From Tubulanus polymorphus (lineage: Eukaryota; Nemertea; Palaeonemertea; Tubulaniformes; Tubulanidae), in the NCBI RefSeq assembly GCF_964204645.1, contig NC_134026.1:29096650-29160649 (forward strand): a stretch of 64,000 nucleotides of DNA, in the 5' to 3' direction. Each line of letters opens with the position of its first letter. Position 1 is the first letter of the stretch. Both the position numbers and the translations under genes were made by a program. Positions 63,501 to 64,000 of this stretch are shown piece by piece. The notes below the pieces were generated by a model. That model made no database searches. It was not told the DNA's origin and saw only the letters and a list, made by a program, of their open reading frames with translations.

Positions 63501-64000
63501 AGATACAAAAATCTATTGTATAACTAACTAAACAATAAGAACTTATAAAGCTTAGATACGTTTGATACAATTATGAAATCTGTTTACATGAAAACAAGAC
63601 ACCATCAGGTATAAATTCCAAGCACCAGTTGAAAGATAGACCCAACCTTAGAATGAATACCGTACTAGCAGTGCAGTTTTCAAAGTCAGATAACTATCCT
63701 CTGGTTAACTAAGTTTAACCAACCTTAGGTAGTACTAAGTGTAACTGACCCCAGATTAAGAAACTATAGGCAGAATACAAAATCTCATAATAATTCAATT
63801 TGCTTTCGATTTTGAATCACATGTGAACCACAATTAATTCTTAAATGACTTATGAAATTTCATCTCGTGATACGGAAGACAATAAAAACGATTTAATTGC
63901 TTACCTTTGACAACACCGATTATTGCGATAATTATGTAAGATCCAGGATAGAGCTTCGAAGCGATGATGATTCCTTCGTAGATTTTCCTCGTTCTTTGAA
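54595..64000 (-). CDS. TMEM38: TRIC-type trimeric intracellular cation channel (5' end outside window)
   Basis: An ER/SR monovalent-cation channel that supplies counter-ion for Ca2+ release. Three exons are in the window: 63905-64000 (RTRKIYEGIIIASKLYPGSY), 63144-63231 (IIRGVWIKEHNEFLRPS) and 54595-54898 (VTKASLLSSIVFICEREKFL, then DPFVPFENLFCAIFMGG and a Lys/Glu-rich tail), with TAA at 54595-54597. Joining them restores VVKG-AGAGQ and PSF-VTKAS in frame, and the order matches TRIC-A/B: R-K-I, RGVW, TKASL, P-F, terminal basic tail. Vertebrates have A and B; the invertebrate gene is normally single. The 8.2 kb intron between the last two exons holds a complete LTR element in the opposite orientation. 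Confidence 0.9.
55774..56527 (+). repeat. 5' LTR
   Basis: 754 bp, TG...CA ends. It contains a TATA-like TATAAAA at 56254-56260 and AATAAA at 56372-56377, consistent with U3-R-U5 organisation. Confidence 0.93.
56528..57400 (+). other. Retrotransposon leader with PBS and degenerate TATTGATG repeats
   Basis: The PBS is at 56532-56549. From about 56925 to 57150 a degenerate unit resembling GATATTCCARTATTGATGG recurs about eight times. The rest is AT-rich leader; the gag start follows at 57401. Confidence 0.7.
57401..58645 (+). CDS. Retrotransposon Gag polyprotein
   Basis: 414 residues forming the particle-structural protein of the LTR element. A Ser/Thr-rich N terminus leads to a retrotrans_gag-type capsid region (about residues 50-200: IPKFSGRPNGSDFSQWLRTY, FMFQYLEGPARRFYDDL, with W, L and the RLREETDFSGLRQKKGES helix), then an Arg-rich linker and one CCHC zinc knuckle CFRCGQPGHFGKFC (about residue 323), then a Pro/Gln-rich tail. 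The frame is intact. It differs in base composition from the surroundings (GC-richer), as expected for a foreign mobile ORF. Confidence 0.92.
   Translation: MPPPSTRSQTAHEDIDDPQSPTAGAGSSTGTSMSERDILLLIAERLGSSTNLGDVVSIPKFSGRPNGSDFSQWLRTYDNVAKARGWTDDQCKNFMFQYLEGPARRFYDDLVIDRSTKFASIVNSFRDHFESDSLRLREETDFSGLRQKKGESVDDYSERVDRLAHKLQKSDRDKLVVFLNGLDNAIRKDVMMMRPDTFSMAVEHARTAEQWTDRDLTKPTVNQTSPTDASLLKTMEEIKGMFSQFLRLREPSDRGERQAQRPMRGDRRGDTFIRQSPGRNRSAPRWQDARPRYDQNPRFEPRRSYPARRERNLAGHNNCFRCGQPGHFGKFCPYTPDTGRQYGYREPQEGRIYPRSPQHPPPQHPLPPMQGQRGDQQQPGNGFGRHQQDGAMTASMYPVIPGHPMYPYETNELY
58354..59658 (+). CDS. Retrotransposon protease (pol start), -1 frame to gag
   Basis: An open frame of 434 codons that overlaps the gag end by 292 nt in the -1 frame and becomes meaningful after about 58650. 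It shows the retropepsin active site LVDTGAEISVLN (near 58912) and the second conserved block IILGSDFL (near 59127). A tail of about 170 residues after it has no recognised domain and ends at TGA 59656-59658. Expression would need -1 frameshifting or reinitiation; I found no classic slippery heptamer by eye. Reverse transcriptase, RNase H and integrase, which should follow, are absent. Confidence 0.85.
   Translation: MFQVWSTGSFWEVLSIYARYGSTVRIQRATRGEDISAVATTPAATTPAATHAGSKGRSTAAGKWFRSSPAGWRDDGLNVPSYPRPSNVSLRDQRALLRTPHDRPLTHPVTIERQFTQPLPEERVRDPQGSLRGRTPTDKEIDRPLPTRGFDKQRTSGDKHYTPPILASVANRVTGTHAGNTLSVLVDTGAEISVLNEAWYRQNPSIAVGPVMQGQFMEARAVDGKTFELKGVVPTNFKIGEYDVRHAMYLVPGIDTHIILGSDFLRSNNASINYGSNFLKLPGASPIHFTNKIDLNKTTSVQSTTNPIIPPISEKIVDAHCSQALVEKINSKKAVYEFSHQLRERKVVGATAAISISSINIHASSTNLTPRFVNIHERSYLGPHRLDHANPESPLFREWRLYHRVRPPENRCGRIIGKRLDRLELLKVEEENSA
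59659..61628 (+). other. Non-coding internal segment replacing RT/RNaseH/integrase
   Basis: About 2 kb of AT-rich sequence. The longest plus-strand frame (61242-61583, 113 codons, hydrophobic) shows no known motif. A G-rich stretch just before the 3' LTR (61616-61628, GGGTTGGAGGTAC) may serve as the polypurine tract. Confidence 0.7.
61629..62382 (+). repeat. 3' LTR
   Basis: 754 bp, apparently identical to the 5' LTR, followed by the target duplicate CTGT. Confidence 0.93.

Overview
This is a eukaryotic (metazoan) nuclear window: AT-rich, with dense multi-exon genes, canonical GT-AG introns, simple repeats and many short inverted-repeat transposons. Gene content (TRIT1, FBXO25/32, TRAPPC5, CDC20, GPX7/8, selenoprotein P, SVOP, PGC-1 family, TEX261, TXNDC12, paxillin, TMEM38/TRIC) is single-copy bilaterian. 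A selenoprotein P with about 80 in-frame UGA codons points to a lophotrochozoan, most probably a mollusc. The species call is inference; the gene calls rest on protein motifs read across exons.

Layout. 337-2221 (+) is the 3' part of TRIT1. 3041-6261 (-) is an FBXO25/32-type F-box gene with two alternative first exons. 6445-7792 (+) is TRAPPC5, convergent with CDC20 (8910-12056, -). CDC20 and a Cys-type GPX7/8 (12990-13994, +) diverge from a shared 0.9 kb spacer. 15172-17765 (-) is selenoprotein P (SELENOP). 20312-27570 (-) is the MFS transporter SVOP, divergent from a PGC-1 family coactivator (30601-36816, +). TEX261 (38237-40275, +), TXNDC12 (42042-43829, -) and paxillin (44172-50304, +) follow. 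TMEM38 (54595 to beyond 64000, -) carries a 6.6 kb Ty3/gypsy-like LTR element (55774-62382) in one intron.

The main discovery is SELENOP. Its last exon contains a 33-bp minisatellite (about 37 units, 15234-16440). Conventional ORF calling translates this in wrong frames on both strands. In the true minus-strand frame, continuous with the thioredoxin-like N-terminal exons, each unit encodes an 11-residue module with two UGA (Sec) codons in a U-Q-U motif. I count 80 in-frame UGAs in a 772-codon reading frame ending at a TAA. Nearly all differences between units are synonymous in this frame only. A SECIS-like hairpin lies 0.5 kb downstream, and a Cys-rich C-x-C region precedes the U-x-U tail.

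The other dynamic layer is mobile DNA: TA-flanked pogo/Tigger-like MITEs, short foldback repeats (one nested in a Tigger-like MITE) and a very young LTR element that keeps gag and protease but shows no reverse transcriptase or integrase.
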